Positions 20,046 through 32,374 of a stretch of 64,000 nucleotides of DNA are shown here, in pieces. Both the position numbers and the translations under genes were made by a program. The stretch is from positions 20,613,001 to 20,677,000 of the forward strand of contig NC_058498.1 of assembly GCF_020382885.2 (NCBI RefSeq), in the 5' to 3' direction. Position 1 is the first letter of the stretch. Each line of letters begins with the position of its first letter. The DNA comes from Scatophagus argus. Lineage: Eukaryota > Chordata > Actinopteri > Scatophagidae. Under the pieces are notes generated by a model. That model worked only from the letters and a program-made list of their open reading frames with translations. It had not been told where the DNA came from and did no database searches.

Positions 20046-21674
20046 ATGGCCCACAACATAGATTTTAAACCAAAAGACATTCTGTACAGTGACTCAACCG
20101 AATACCAGATAAAGAAGTTCCTGGGACAGGGGACTTACGGAAAAGTGGCCAAATGCACAAAATTAAGCACTCGGGAAGTGATGGCCGTGAAGATTATGCG
20201 GAGAGACTTGTCCTCCTATGGCAACGAAGAGGTGGCCATCCTCAAACAACTGAAAAGGCTTGAACCAGACAAACATAATTTGCTGAAGATACTTGACAGT
20301 TTTAATTATATGGGACATATTTGTATGGTATTTGAAATGTTGGACATAAGTCTTGAGGATCTGGTGATTATAATGTCCCCACTGCAATTGTCTGCGATCA
20401 GAGTAATGGCACAACAGATGTTAGTGGCTCTGAATGCCCTAAAGAGCATACCTATGGTACATGCAAACATCAAGCTAGACAACATAATGCTGGTTAACCA
20501 TAAGATGCAGCCCTTCAAGTTGAAATTGATCGATTTTGGCATGGCAAAAAATGTTGCTGAAATAAGGAAAGGCAGCAAAATTCAAGCAATTGGTTACAGG
20601 GCCCCTGAGGTCATTTTGGGCCTCCCACTGGATGAGGCCATCGATATGTGGGGACTTGGCTGTGTTTTAGCGTGCCTGTACCTGGGCAATCACCTGTATC
20701 CACTACACTCTGAATATGACGTCATGAGAGTCATCATGCGGATGCACGGTCAGCCTGAAGATCACCTGCTAAATGCTGGAATTTATTCCAAGAATTATTT
20801 CATTAAGGACAAAAACTCCCCTGATTCTCCATGGAGATTCAAAACAGTAGCTGAATACAATCGTACAAAAGGTTGGGCGGAAACACCACGTGGCAGTGAT
20901 TCTGACACGTTTAACAGCTTTGATGACTTGGCCAGACCACAAGAGAAGACTACTAGTGAGTATGAAGACACACAGGCCTTTTTAAGCCTCCTCAGAAGCA
21001 TGCTACATGTGGATCCTCAAAAGAGAATCAAGCCCAGTGAAGCCTTAGGTCACCATTTCATCACAATGGAACACCTTACTCGTGACACTAACGACGACAT
21101 GTATGTCGAATCAGTCTATCAGACCATTAAAAACTGCCAGTTGGAGACGTCATCTGTTGAATTCGAGCCATTTGTAACATCAAGCGACGAAATTAGTTGG
21201 CATGGACCTTCCCCTAATAGTTCAGTCATCTCAATTTCAACTAACAAAGAAACTGCTGAGGACACCGATAATGGACCACAATGCACGGCTGCTGAAAAAA
21301 CGGACAGGGACACAGTTACAGATGACATGGACAAAACATCAAATCCTGAGGCTGATAAGAAACCACCTGGCACAAATGAGGCAGCTCCACCTGCCTCTCT
21401 ATTAAGTGAGAGAGGCAAAACATCAAATCCTGAGGCTGATAAGAAACCACCTGGCACAAACGAGGCAGCTCCACCTGCATCTCTCTTAAGTGAGAGAGGC
21501 AAAACATCAAATCCTGAGGCTGATAAGAAACCACCTGGCACAAACGAGGCAGCTCCAGAAACAGGCTTTGTTGAAGTCAGGTCCCGAAGGAAGTGGTTCA
21601 AGAGGATCCGCAAATTCTTCACCAGAATGTTCAAATCTTTTGATTGCTGCACAGAGACCACTGTTCAACTGTAA
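20046..21674 (+). CDS. HIPK-like kinase, copy B (probable pseudokinase)
   Basis: Full-length 542-residue counterpart of 5654-7282, with an intact frame. The ATP lysine K49, DFG (163-165) and APE (186-188) are kept. The catalytic loop reads HANIKLDN instead of HADIKPDN: D141, the proton-accepting aspartate of the HRD-type motif, is asparagine, and P144 is leucine. In known kinases this aspartate is needed for phosphotransfer, so copy B is probably inactive though it may still bind ATP or partners. Other changes from A: N15S, E16D, I30T, K60N, D64A, V92I, T110M, E117A, K215N, Y221H, S228R, F229V, E299Q, K342E, A357V, S395I and V402E. Only two silent changes are seen (N349, S356). The tail repeats and basic CC end are unchanged. 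Confidence 0.93.
   Translation: MAHNIDFKPKDILYSDSTEYQIKKFLGQGTYGKVAKCTKLSTREVMAVKIMRRDLSSYGNEEVAILKQLKRLEPDKHNLLKILDSFNYMGHICMVFEMLDISLEDLVIIMSPLQLSAIRVMAQQMLVALNALKSIPMVHANIKLDNIMLVNHKMQPFKLKLIDFGMAKNVAEIRKGSKIQAIGYRAPEVILGLPLDEAIDMWGLGCVLACLYLGNHLYPLHSEYDVMRVIMRMHGQPEDHLLNAGIYSKNYFIKDKNSPDSPWRFKTVAEYNRTKGWAETPRGSDSDTFNSFDDLARPQEKTTSEYEDTQAFLSLLRSMLHVDPQKRIKPSEALGHHFITMEHLTRDTNDDMYVESVYQTIKNCQLETSSVEFEPFVTSSDEISWHGPSPNSSVISISTNKETAEDTDNGPQCTAAEKTDRDTVTDDMDKTSNPEADKKPPGTNEAAPPASLLSERGKTSNPEADKKPPGTNEAAPPASLLSERGKTSNPEADKKPPGTNEAAPETGFVEVRSRRKWFKRIRKFFTRMFKSFDCCTETTVQL
21333..21557 (+). repeat. 84-bp in-frame tandem repeat in kinase B tail
   Basis: Same array as in copy A, two full units and a part, with no differences that I can see. 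Confidence 0.88.
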
Positions 21675-21770
21675 GTATCACAATGGTAAGTAGTTGAATC
21701 CCAGTCTGGACCCTTCTGTCCTTCCTCTTCTTCTTCTTCTTCAGTTTGCATGTTCTCCCTGTCTCCGGTT

Positions 21771-22131
21771 GGGTTTTCTCCGGGTGCTCCGGTTTCCTCC
21801 CACGATCTCCCCCCAAAAAAAAGTCAATTACTATGTGATGTTGTATTTCATTGTCTGGGTTTTCTCCGGGTGCTCCGGTTTCCTCCCACGATCCCCCCCC
21901 CCCCCCCCCCAAAAAAAAGTCAATTACTATGTGATGTTGTATTTCATTGTCTGGGTTTTCTCCGGGTGCTCCGGTTTCCTCCCACGATCCCCCCCCCCCC
22001 CAAAAAAAGTCAATTACTATGTGATGTTGTATTTCATTGTCTGGGTTTTCTCCGGGTGCTCCGGTTTCCTCCCATTTCCTCCCACAATCCAAAAAAAACA
22101 ATAGTCAATTACTATGTGATGTTGTATTTCT
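21771..22131. repeat. minisatellite with C-run/A-run units (unit B)
   Basis: Counterpart of 7382-7740, again four units. The C runs differ in length (one reaches about 20). Confidence 0.88.
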
Positions 22132-22295
22132 TTGCTAATTTTCCTTGTGTTTTTATGTTTGTGAAGAGTTTAGACTTTATTACTTATATATAGTAAATAA
22201 GTCAAATTTAATCTTTTATTTTCCTTCCTTTTATTAATTCCTATAATTCGTAGTCTAACCTTATTACAGCGATAGCCCAGAAGCAATAAAATAGT

Positions 22296-22419
22296 TGAAG
22301 AAGAAACAGGCTTTGGTGAAGTCAGGTCCCAAAGGAAGTTGTTCAACAGGATCTGCAAATTCTTCACCAGAATGTCCAAATCTTTTGATTGCTGCACAGA
22401 GACCACTGTTAAACTGTAA
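22296..22419 (+). pseudogene. kinase C-terminal tail fragment (unit B)
   Basis: Counterpart of 7905-8028 and essentially identical to it. An AATAAA just upstream is shared with unit A and could serve as a distal poly(A) signal for the intact kinase. Confidence 0.8.
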
Positions 22420-22728
22420 GTAACAGGTCATAAATCCCTCGCTCTCCATGTTAGCATAGAGGCCTATGGTGGCTCCATCACCCAACTTCAACTATACACG
22501 ATCAGATTCCAAATTACATCATCAGCGAATGATAGCAGCACTACTGTCCGGGATATTTCTGCTCCCCATTTGTCCAATGGGAAGAAGCGGAGACGTACTT
22601 CATCTTTACATACACTGATCAGTTACAACATTAAAATCACTGAAAGGTGATGTGAATAACGTTAATCCTATCTTTACGATGCAATGTTCTGCGGGGAAAC
22701 CTTGGCTTGCAGTAATCACGTGGATGGG

Positions 22729-23031
22729 TGTGGCATGGTGATGCAATGGTTTGCACTGTTGCCTCATAGCCAGAGGGTTCCAGGTTTGAATCCCAGTCTG
22801 GACCCTTCTGTCCTTCCTCTTCTTCTTCTTCTTCTTCTTCAGTTTGCATGTTCTCCCTGTACCTGTCTGGGTTTTCTCCGGGTGCTCCGGTTTCCTCCCA
22901 CAATCCAAAAAACATGTACATTAGGTTAATTGGCTATTCTACATTGCCCCTAGGTGTGAGTGTGTGAGTGTGTGAGTGTGTGGTTGTCTGGTCTTGCGTG
23001 TCAGCCCTGCGACTGACTGGCGATCAGTCCA
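22729..23031 (+). repeat. tRNA-derived SINE-like repeat (unit B)
   Basis: Counterpart of 8338-8646 with a shorter CTT tract. Confidence 0.6.
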
Positions 23032-23116
23032 CACTGTAAAAAGTCCTTCAATGGTGCAGTCTATAGGAATTTATTTTAAAAAAGTATATTTCTTCCAATA
23101 AATTAATTAATTAATT
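23032..23116. repeat. right arm of inverted repeat flanking the kinase (unit B)
   Basis: Counterpart of 8647-8732, beginning CACTGTAAAAAG. Confidence 0.7.
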
Positions 23117-23975
23117 CCCTTTTTTTAAATTTATTTAAGTTACACATGAGTAAAAAGTGTGAATGTTTTGGTAACTTATTATTATCCATCATAAAATTAA
23201 TTTTACTGAACTTCACTATAAATTGCTTCCACAAAATGCTTCATTTCCAGCTTTAGCCAGTTCCCCTTGAGGTATGTCCCTATGCTACAAAAATTATTCA
23301 TCATTATAAGATTTGGGATAATTTCTCAGAGCATCTATTCAAAAAATCACTGACGTTTCATCAGTACTGACATTTCAATATGCCAGTTGTCCTGGGGGCG
23401 CCGACACCATTGCTAGTCAATACTTTGCTGCATTCTCTGTTGCACGTGGAAGTGGGAAACTTCAAACATTAAAATGTGGCTGCTGAACTGCACAATCAGG
23501 CATAATTTGTTGCTCTTCTGCTGCGATTGGTGAAAAGATTGGTTTAACATGGCTCACTAAAAGGAACCTTATCAATGGCATCCATTTTTTCAGTGCCCAT
23601 AATGTGAATATGCTGTATAGAAAGTGTGGGGTCATACTTCTCACAGTACCTATGTTGCCTGAAGGCAACGTGACAGAGGAAGGTCCTCAGCCTTCTTTGT
23701 TATGCTGTCACTCATGATTGAACGGCCCTCTAAGCAGATGCCACGCCCCCCACGTCAGATCAGGGCAAAAAGTTTGAAACTGAAAAGATGAGACCTGAAA
23801 GTGAACAAAAGATCTGAAAGCAAAAAAAAAAAAAAAATAAATTCTGAAACCCGAAAAGATTTGAAAGATTTGGTATTTTTGCGTTTTAAGTTCAAAATCA
23901 AAATTTCAACTTTCAAGTTCAAATCTTTTTTTCAAATGAATGAAACTTTTGCACCTGATTTGGCTCCATACCTCT

Positions 23976-24239
23976 GACACATGCAGACAAGCCATCAAGC
24001 CAGACAACATAATGCTAGTTAACCATAAGATTCAGCCCTTCAAGCTGAGACTTGTGGTTCATACAGTTTCCGAAATGAGGCAAGGCAACAAATTCAAAGA
24101 CCAAGACTCCCCTGGTGCTCCATGGAGGATCAGTACAATACAGTCTCTATGACATACTTAAGATCTGCCCAAAAGAAAAGGATGCCACTGAGTGCAAGGA
24201 CAAACAAGCCTTTTTAAGCCTCCTCAGACGCATATTAGT
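23976..24239 (+). pseudogene. kinase middle fragment, decayed (unit B)
   Basis: Counterpart of 9597-9860, with the same scrambled kinase blocks. Confidence 0.82.
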
Positions 24240-27200
24240 TTTACGCATGCTTCATTGTATTTCCCTCACTATCAATATAATACTCTACCATTTTCTCCCC
24301 AAGGAAACTCCTACAGGTAAACAGCATGTGTCTCTGAACTCGCTTCCCCAGGAGCTTCATGTGCTCCCACACAATCCCTCTCTGATCCATAGAGAAAGGA
24401 CCAACATTTGGTCCAGGTAGACACTTACTTACAGTTACAGCCAACTCATAAGCTGCAATGAAATGGGGAGATACATGATGAGTTAAACAATTTTAAACTT
24501 AAGTTCAGACTAACTGTAATGATGATGAGGTGAGGGGTAAATGGACATACTGGCCGGGTGTTCTCAGTCAGCTTAATGGTCTCAGCTCCACCCATAGTGA
24601 GGACCTGTGAGAGACAGTACACAGCCTCCTGTTTGCTGCCCTGCCCTGACAGGGTGGTGCTCTCTTTCTCCCCTGGGAGACAAAGGAAAACTTGACAGTG
24701 TCAGTCACATTTTTGAATAGATGTGAAGAAATATAGAATGGCAGTTTTAATAAAATATCTTTTTTTTTTGCTAACTTTTTGAAACCGCTTCCTTGGCTTG
24801 ATGAAAATGCATTTTGTTACCAAATTGACAGAGAAACTTTGCTCAAAAAGAAGCCAGCATAGAGATGGAGAACATATTGAGCAGAGATTATCAGGGTTAC
24901 ACTGGATGTCTGCGACTCTAGATGTCTGACAGAAAAGCTCTTATTTACTTGTATTGTTCCTCTGGGATTTTACGGATGAGTTATTTTTGACTTTCTTAAT
25001 CCCATTAAGAAAGAATAACAGTAAAGTGAGATAAAAACCAAAGTGAAACATTTTTAGAATGACCCTCAACCAAAATAAATCATTTTAAGGCAACAATAAA
25101 AGAAGCAACAAGGAAAAAAACAAAAAACAAAACCAGGCATGAATGACTCACCACCTCCCATTGTCCCTTCTGTTGTGTGCTTTGTGATAAAGAATATCCA
25201 GCCAGAATGAAAAAAAAATACTTAGAGTGACAAGAATAAATCAAAATATCTCTATGATTTAGTGTAGTGCAACACAAATACCAGTAATGCTTCATTTCTT
25301 AAAATCTTCCTTTTTGGAGTCCAGTTGTGATTTTGTTTCAACATGGTTCATTTCCGTGCTTTTATTTGAACTTTTATTGAACTACATTATCATGAAAGGA
25401 GGATATTTTGTCCACCTCATTTAAGCAGATTTAGTTTAAACATAAATATCAGGACCACCCAATTGAACTGAACATCCCCGAGAGATCTGTAGAGGTCATG
25501 ACAGCTTTGACTATATTCAATGAGACAAAGCAAAGCAAAGTGTGGCAATGTACTGTATCTCTAAGGCAGCCTCACACTGCAGCCCATCTAACTGTTTCTT
25601 ACTCATGATGTGCGTGAACTCTGTGCAGATGCACAATGAACAAAAGCTTGTGCAAGATAATATGCTTTCTATACCTTTGCGGTCTGACTTATGCAGGGCA
25701 TTCTATTTTGCACCACGTATGACAAGAAGGAAGAAAATCAGTTAGTTGTTAGAGTTATAGAGCTCAAAACAAGTACAGTTGGAGAAACCTTTGCTCCTGT
25801 ATTTCTTTGCAGCAAAATACAAGCTCACAGGTCCACTCTACACGTCCTTAAGGGAGTTCATTCTTTTTATAAGACTGAACTCTGACTGGGTCTCACTGGT
25901 GATACTTTTGCAGAGGGTAGCAGTTTTCATGCAATTTGCTTTCTTATGCTGGAGAGCTGTTGTATAAATTCTAATCTCATGGTTAACAAGGGCCTTGTCA
26001 CCTCTCCCTGCCATAGCATATTGGGAACTGACACCACAGATTCCCTTAAAACCAGATTTTCCTATGATTTTGCCAGGCTGACTGTTGCATAATTTAAATG
26101 ACACGGGATGATCTTGTGTTAGTTCTTTGTGCTCATACTTGTCTCTGCACACTGACTTGGGCTGCTCATTATAGCAGCCCCCCCCAGGTCCTCATAGATA
26201 AAGAAATGTGGTCACTGATAGAGCCAAGACTTAAAACATTATCAGAAATGAGTACATTTGATTTTATTTCAAATCTGCTGCTTACAAAAAAAAGTGAGAC
26301 AAATGATTGAATGAAATTGTCAGAGCCCAAGACAATAAAAGCTAGGAAAGCTGTAAATAAAATGCTTGGTGGTGCTTTCAGTTGACTCAAATAATAACAA
26401 AGATATAATGCCTATGATATGCGTGTATATTTATTTTTATAGTGATGTACTTCATGTAAATTACCAAAATGTATATTTTTTTTAATGGTGAGTCATGTAG
26501 TTCCCCATGTCATCTATCCTGACAGATAATGGTTATGGGTCTCTATAAGAAATGGCATCATTTAAATCCAGAGCCTAAAATAGCAATAACAAATAAATAA
26601 TACGCTGTACAAATAATACACTACTTGGCATCAATTCGATTTTTTTTTCAGCTCAGTCTTGAAGACTCAAGAGAGTGTGACATCTATATTTAAGTGCATT
26701 TGAATTCTTTGACAAACTGAGGTAAGGTCTGATTTGAAACATTTAAAACATTTTGGAAAATAGCAGGATGGATATTAGGTAGAACCAATACATAAAAACA
26801 TATGCTTATTTATTATATTTCCTAAACACTTGACAGTCATAGTTACTTGAAATTATGTCAGTGATATGATTTTTCTGAATTTAAAGTATCTTGTTAAGGA
26901 GTTAGTAGCACCCCTAACAATTAACAACAGTTAATATACAGTATATAATATTATAACTCATAAAAGAGACTATTTATAAATATGTAATATTTGTTCAGTC
27001 TTTGGAGTATTTTCTGTAAATTACAAAGCTTGTCTTTTTAATATTATTAGTAAGTTTGCTCAGCTAACCATTTCAAAGTTTACATCATCTCTGTATTAGC
27101 ATTTTGTATTAGTGTACAAAAGTCTTGTATCAGTGAACAGAGAAAATACAAATACAAATCATAGGCAGGTAGTTTAGATAAATTTACCAGTAACAGACCC

Positions 27201-27334
27201 TTGTGGCACACACTGGGGCCTTTCTGTGATCTTCATTTGCTACAAATTGTTCATACATCCATAGCAGCACTCTGAAGCATCTCATATGGCACTCCACTTA
27301 GTGGTTCCTGTATACTGCATGTAAGAGTTACCCT

Positions 27335-28295
27335 TTAAGTGCCAGGATATAACTGCTTATCCAGCAGATTTGACATTTCCATCCAGGATAAATCCCACTG
27401 CACTTCCGTTGCATCCTGCTTGGTTGCAGGAAGCTCCATGGCCGGCAGGGCTTCTTTGGAAACTGGCCAGCAACTACGAGTGCAAAACATCTGGTACCTT
27501 GACACAAATATGATCATAAGTTAGGCATTTGTGCAGCAGTGTGTACACAGGTCATTAGACAGATACAACACAAGATGTAGCGACTAACCTGTAGTGACGA
27601 ACTAACCAAACAGTGAGAGGAATGAAGAACAGAAGTACCAGACCGCATGAAAGGATGATCCATTTCCAAGAGCCTGATGAAGAGAACAAATAATATTTAT
27701 ATGAATGTGTCAGCAACAAAGATGTACCAAACAGTGCACCTCCACTACACTACATGATGTCGTCTAATTTCTCATTAATAGTTGCAGTCACACCAGGAAA
27801 CCCTTTGGATACGGCATACGGTGATCTGATTCACCAGATGCTGATGTCTTATCGCTACAAAACACACTAGAGTTGAAAACACAACTGATATTTTGCTTTT
27901 ATTCTTGTAAGAAAATGTAAATACATAATCAAAATTACCCCTTTAAATTTAATTTCTGTTCCGCATGATAAACCTCAAATATTCATCTTCCCATACAAGT
28001 GAAAACATTTTCAGCTTAAACAACATGAGGCATATTACAAATGCAGGACAAAAATTAATAAATGGTTTCAGTACATAAATATGTTAATAATAATGACATA
28101 TGACAATAATGACTTATTAGAAGGTAGAACTCTTTGCTTCATGCAGTCATTATTATTGTGCTTACTGTCACTATCATTCTTATTGTTACTTATTAACTCC
28201 CCAACCTAGTCAGTAGATGTGTTAAGAATCTGAAATAATTTTACCATGAGTGGGATCTGCTGTTCCATCTGTTGATGTGAAGGTGCCATGTTGTT
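27335..28295 (-). pseudogene. possible type I membrane receptor, 3' exons only (unit B)
   Basis: Counterpart of 12979-13939, with exons at 28245-28295 (stalk), 27589-27673 (transmembrane) and 27335-27473 (tail, TAA). The retroelement begins at 28609, so the 5' exons are missing here too. Confidence 0.33.
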
Positions 28296-28608
28296 CTCAA
28301 TTTAACTGCCCACCAAGCAAGAGTTGTGAAGCAAAGAAAACAAAAAAACATATTACATTATACATTATACTCTTAAAACATGTGACATTAAAATAAAATA
28401 CAGGGACTCCTGACCACAGCATTTGGCACCAAAGAACTTCAACTTATTAAGTGCACAGTACAGTACACCTTAGTGTGGATTAAAACATTTACCATAAAAC
28501 GGTTTATGTACTTGAACTTCTGACATGCGGCCTTAACAATTAAACATTCATCTCACTCATTCATTAAGCTCTGAAAAACACAACAAAAGGGCCATTTATG
28601 AGTGTGAG

Positions 28609-30967
28609 GTCAGTATAGGCACCACTGCTTCCACTCAGTGGACCATTAACTACCCATCCCAACACAGTTTTAATAGCGTACGGGCCATTCCCGTGGCTGT
28701 TGATGACCTCCCATGGTTCCAGCAATTTGGGAGCGTTGGTTCCTATCAACAAATCAACATTTGCCTTTATGTGTGGGATGTGAACGTCCGACAAGTAAGA
28801 CCATTTATCCAGTTCCTCAGTTGTTACTATATTATTAGTGGTGACTGGCATTTTCCGTTGGCTCAAGACCTCTGGGAGACTATAAAAGTCATTGCCCTCT
28901 AATCCAGCCACCTCCAAACCAGTGATGGAATAAGATGGAACAACAGTCTCCTGGCCCATTGTGTTCAACAAAACACTGGTTCTTCTGCCTGTAATATTCA
29001 GCCTCTGCATTAGATCTTCGGAGCAGAACGTGGCCGAGCTACCAGGGTCCAGAAATGCATATGTTTGTATAATGTCACATCCTTTCACAGACTTCACTCT
29101 TACAGGAAGAATTGGGAGAACACAGCCATCCTTACCGGCCCCTGTATGCCCACATGTTTGGAAAGAAGCTGATTGTTTACCGAGTGGGCCCTTTAGCTGT
29201 TGTGAAGCTGGTTGTTTCTTTTGCTCTGGAGCAGGTGGTTGACTACTGATGTGCAGCACAGTGGGATGAGTTTGACCACAGACTTTGCATGTCAAGCGCC
29301 TCTCGCATTCCCGACTCATGTGACCATCACATAAGCATGCAAAGCAAACTCCCTTTTCCTTCAGAAGTTGAATTTTCTCCTTGTGTCTTTTCTCATTAAA
29401 CGGTTTACACTCCTCCAATGTGTGACTGTATGAACAGCAAAGGCATCCTGCTTTAACTGACTTTCCAAGCTCTGCTGGTGGCTCCTCCCCCCTTTCTGAT
29501 GAGGTCGTATGTTACAGTGGTGGCAACAATATTTCCTTTCACCCTGTTTCCAGGATAAGACTTAAACCGGGTGATCTTGGATGTCACCGAACAGAGGATC
29601 AGAAAGAATTTTAACATGACGCTCCACAAATACAACCAAGTCAGTAAAGCGAGCTCTCTGCTGTGTCTGTTCCATGATTCCATAAGCAATGGATCTCCAT
29701 TGCTCCCTCAACTTGTATGGCAGCTTTGCAAGAATGGCTCTCATATTTGCAGGCATATCCAACTTTTGCATATACTCCAATTCCTCCATTACATTACAAC
29801 AGCCACGCAAAAACAAAGAATATGCTTGGAGTGCTTTAACATCTTCACCCTTTATGGACTGCCAGGCTAGAACCTTTTCCATATAAGCATTAGCAATTTT
29901 ATATTGATTTCCAAAATGCTCCTGCAGCAGGTCCTTAGCCACTGCATAGCCGCGATCAGGAGCCAAGTGCTGGCAGCTACGTACCAGTTGTTGTGGCTGT
30001 CCTCTGGTAAATTGCTCCAGATAGAAAAGACAATCTGCTCCTTCTGCTTTATTCTCCACTCCTTGCTCGAATGCTTTTATGAATGCTCTGTATTGCAAAG
30101 GGTTCCCTTCGAATATAGGAATGTCTCTCGGCGGCAGAGATCTTGCAGTTTGCTGTTGCACCAAAGCAGCTGTTATTTCATTTTGTCTGTGCATGACGGT
30201 AAGTATGTCCTCAGATGCAATTTGATTTATGCAAGGATGAGTGAGTTGATGAGTGATTTGGGGTTGACGGATTTCCTTGTTTAATTGAGAAGTTGTCATT
30301 TGACCTTTAAGTTGGTGTGAATTTCCCATGCTTTTCTGGCGGTCATGCATATCGTAGTGATGTTCAGAATCCGTTTTAAAACTTGAGCCACGTTCCTTTG
30401 ATCGCACATCCTTTGTTCAGCTTTGCCTTTCGTTCCGCTTGCAACCTTAAAAGCTTATCAGCAAGCGCCTTTTCAGTCATTATAACTTTTCGTCCGCTTC
30501 CGGTTTCCATGTTTTCAGTCGCTCCACAGTTCGCAACAACCATCAAAGTTAACACAAAGTCAATCACGTATTCAATTAGGCCACCAATGCATTGGATTTA
30601 TGCCCCTTAATTGTGTGCACACAGGTCCAATGGCCATTATTGTAGCGCTACTCATACCTCGGCATCAGTGAGCTGGGCGCTATGCGGTGATCAGCTGATC
30701 TGATGCTCCGCTGCCTCGCCTGGCTCCGGTCTCCGCCGATCCGCTGCGGCCGTTCCTCCAACTACCGCCGAATTCCGTCGGAATCGCTGCGGCCCTCCGT
30801 AGCCGAACTCCACCTCACGCCAAGACCCAGCAGCAACAGCAGCTCCTTTCGATCGTCCTCCCACGATCACCTCCTCCCGGCGCCATGCGGGACGGGCCGC
30901 TTTCCAGACACAGCGAAGGCCGATTGTTGCTTTCCCAACGAGTCCGATGGGAACCAGGTTTTTGACT
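28609..30967 (-). mobile_element. BEL/Pao retroelement fossil, gag-protease part
   Basis: A broken BEL/Pao-type LTR element on the minus strand. Recognisable parts in order: a GC-rich leader next to the right LTR with a plausible tRNA primer site (TGGTTCCCATC), a Pao-type gag region around 29560-30530, a CCHC zinc-knuckle stretch and an aspartic-protease domain with a D-P-G-S active-site motif down to 28609. No reverse transcriptase or integrase part is seen; where it would follow, unit B begins. A few breaks are present in what remains. LTR divergence of about 1% suggests a young insertion. Confidence 0.85.
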
Positions 30968-31345
30968 AATATAGTGGCCCTTTGTCACTATCCGCGCACG
31001 CTGGTTGTTTAACTGGCTTGTACGCGTGCCAGTGTAGGTGCATGCAGGTGTAAATGCATAACACAGCCAATGTCCAAACACTACTGATTGTACTCCAGGT
31101 TTATTAGGCTTCATACAGTCGACGCAAAAGTACTCACCTTAACCATAACAATTCAATCTGACCTGTGAAGTTATACACCATGGCACGGTCAAAAACCGTG
31201 TGGATTCCCCAGCGTGCACCACTACGCTGATTAACCCACCTCCCTTTATAGACTCAAACCATGGCCTAAAATAGATACTGCCACCTACTGGCAGAAATGC
31301 ATACAACACTTGTGAACATAGAAAATAACCAATTTGGCTCCTACA
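30968..31345 (-). mobile_element. BEL/Pao LTR (right copy, 5' LTR by orientation)
   Basis: This 378-bp segment is the partner of 795-1172 (four differences). On the minus strand it runs TGTAGGAGCC ... CCACTATATT and leads into the gag leader. It is the right-hand border of the amplicon block; host DNA toward GTPBP6 begins at 31346. Confidence 0.8.
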
Positions 31346-32374
31346 CGGAATATTAAACTGTTTGGAAAAGTTAAAATAAAATAAATAAAAATAACACAAA
31401 GCTCGAAGGTACACCGACCCTGTACTTCATTAGGGGTCAGCCTGAACCTGTGAGACGGTGAGACTATCGTAACGTGAGGGATCGTTGGTGCTTAATGGAC
31501 CATCACCATCATCATGAGACAGCAGGATGGAGACGGATTTCTTCCTTAACAGTGCTTTTACTCTCCATGCCAACAAGTCGCACACCGTACCTCCACAACA
31601 CTTTCTGACACTTCCCGTCACATGACTAAAACTGACTAACCGGATTCCAACAGGAATGACCAATGACAAAAAGGTAAATGAAAAAGGATTAGACAAAGGT
31701 AGATTCAGCGATGCTTGCAAATATGTAAATAATCTGCAAACATAAAAGTGTAAATTTACCACAATAAATATATTTTAACAGTTATAAAACTATATAAAAC
31801 TGAATTACTTTATTTCTAAAGATGAATTAACGCATCTGCACTTAATAACCTGACACTATTTTCATCTCACTGTGTACCTTTTCTTAAGAGGAAGTGTGAC
31901 GCTCCGTATGCTGATTTGTTTTAAGTTACGGCGTGTTCACTTTTCAGTAAAAATGAACAAACCGTAAATTAGATGGTTTGAAGACAACAGCGATGCAGTA
32001 TACCTTTGTTCCCTGTGTTTGTCTTTCAGGCAGCTCCTTCCTCCCAAACGGGGTAAATATCCCTCTGCAGTAGGATATAAGTGACAAACGCAAACCCGAA
32101 CCATTGTCAAATTCAACAATTTAACTGCTCAAACGTTTGTTTATTAATCTATACGTGGACCTGGAACAGACCGCTGCCTGACAGGTGTCACTCTGGGCTC
32201 ATTTTCAAATCGTTCTCAAAACACGACAGCACTTGGGCTATCTGATAGTTAACATCTGTATTTATTTATTTATTTATTTTTGTGGCAGCCGACTTTAACT
32301 GTAACCTAAGACATATTTATTACATCAATATTTGTTGCTACAGTAGGTGGCAGTATGTAATTATTCAGTAGGTG
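31346..32374. other. GTPBP6 upstream intergenic region
   Basis: No gene seen. A 110-codon minus frame at 31430-31762 does not resemble a protein. A TTTA tandem tract sits near 32261-32280. Confidence 0.45.

Larger units (their letters stand above)
14253..28608. repeat. tandem segmental duplication, unit B
   Basis: The second copy follows unit A directly. The join reads GTGAG|GTCAG at 14248-14257, inside a GGTCA/TGACC inverted pair. Differences from unit A: the 1302-bp hAT insertion, a shortened GGCAGG tract, shorter CTT and longer C runs, small deletions near 24400 and 26807, and scattered substitutions. Its non-coding stretches match those described for unit A. After 28608 the sequence passes into the BEL/Pao protease region. 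Confidence 0.93.
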
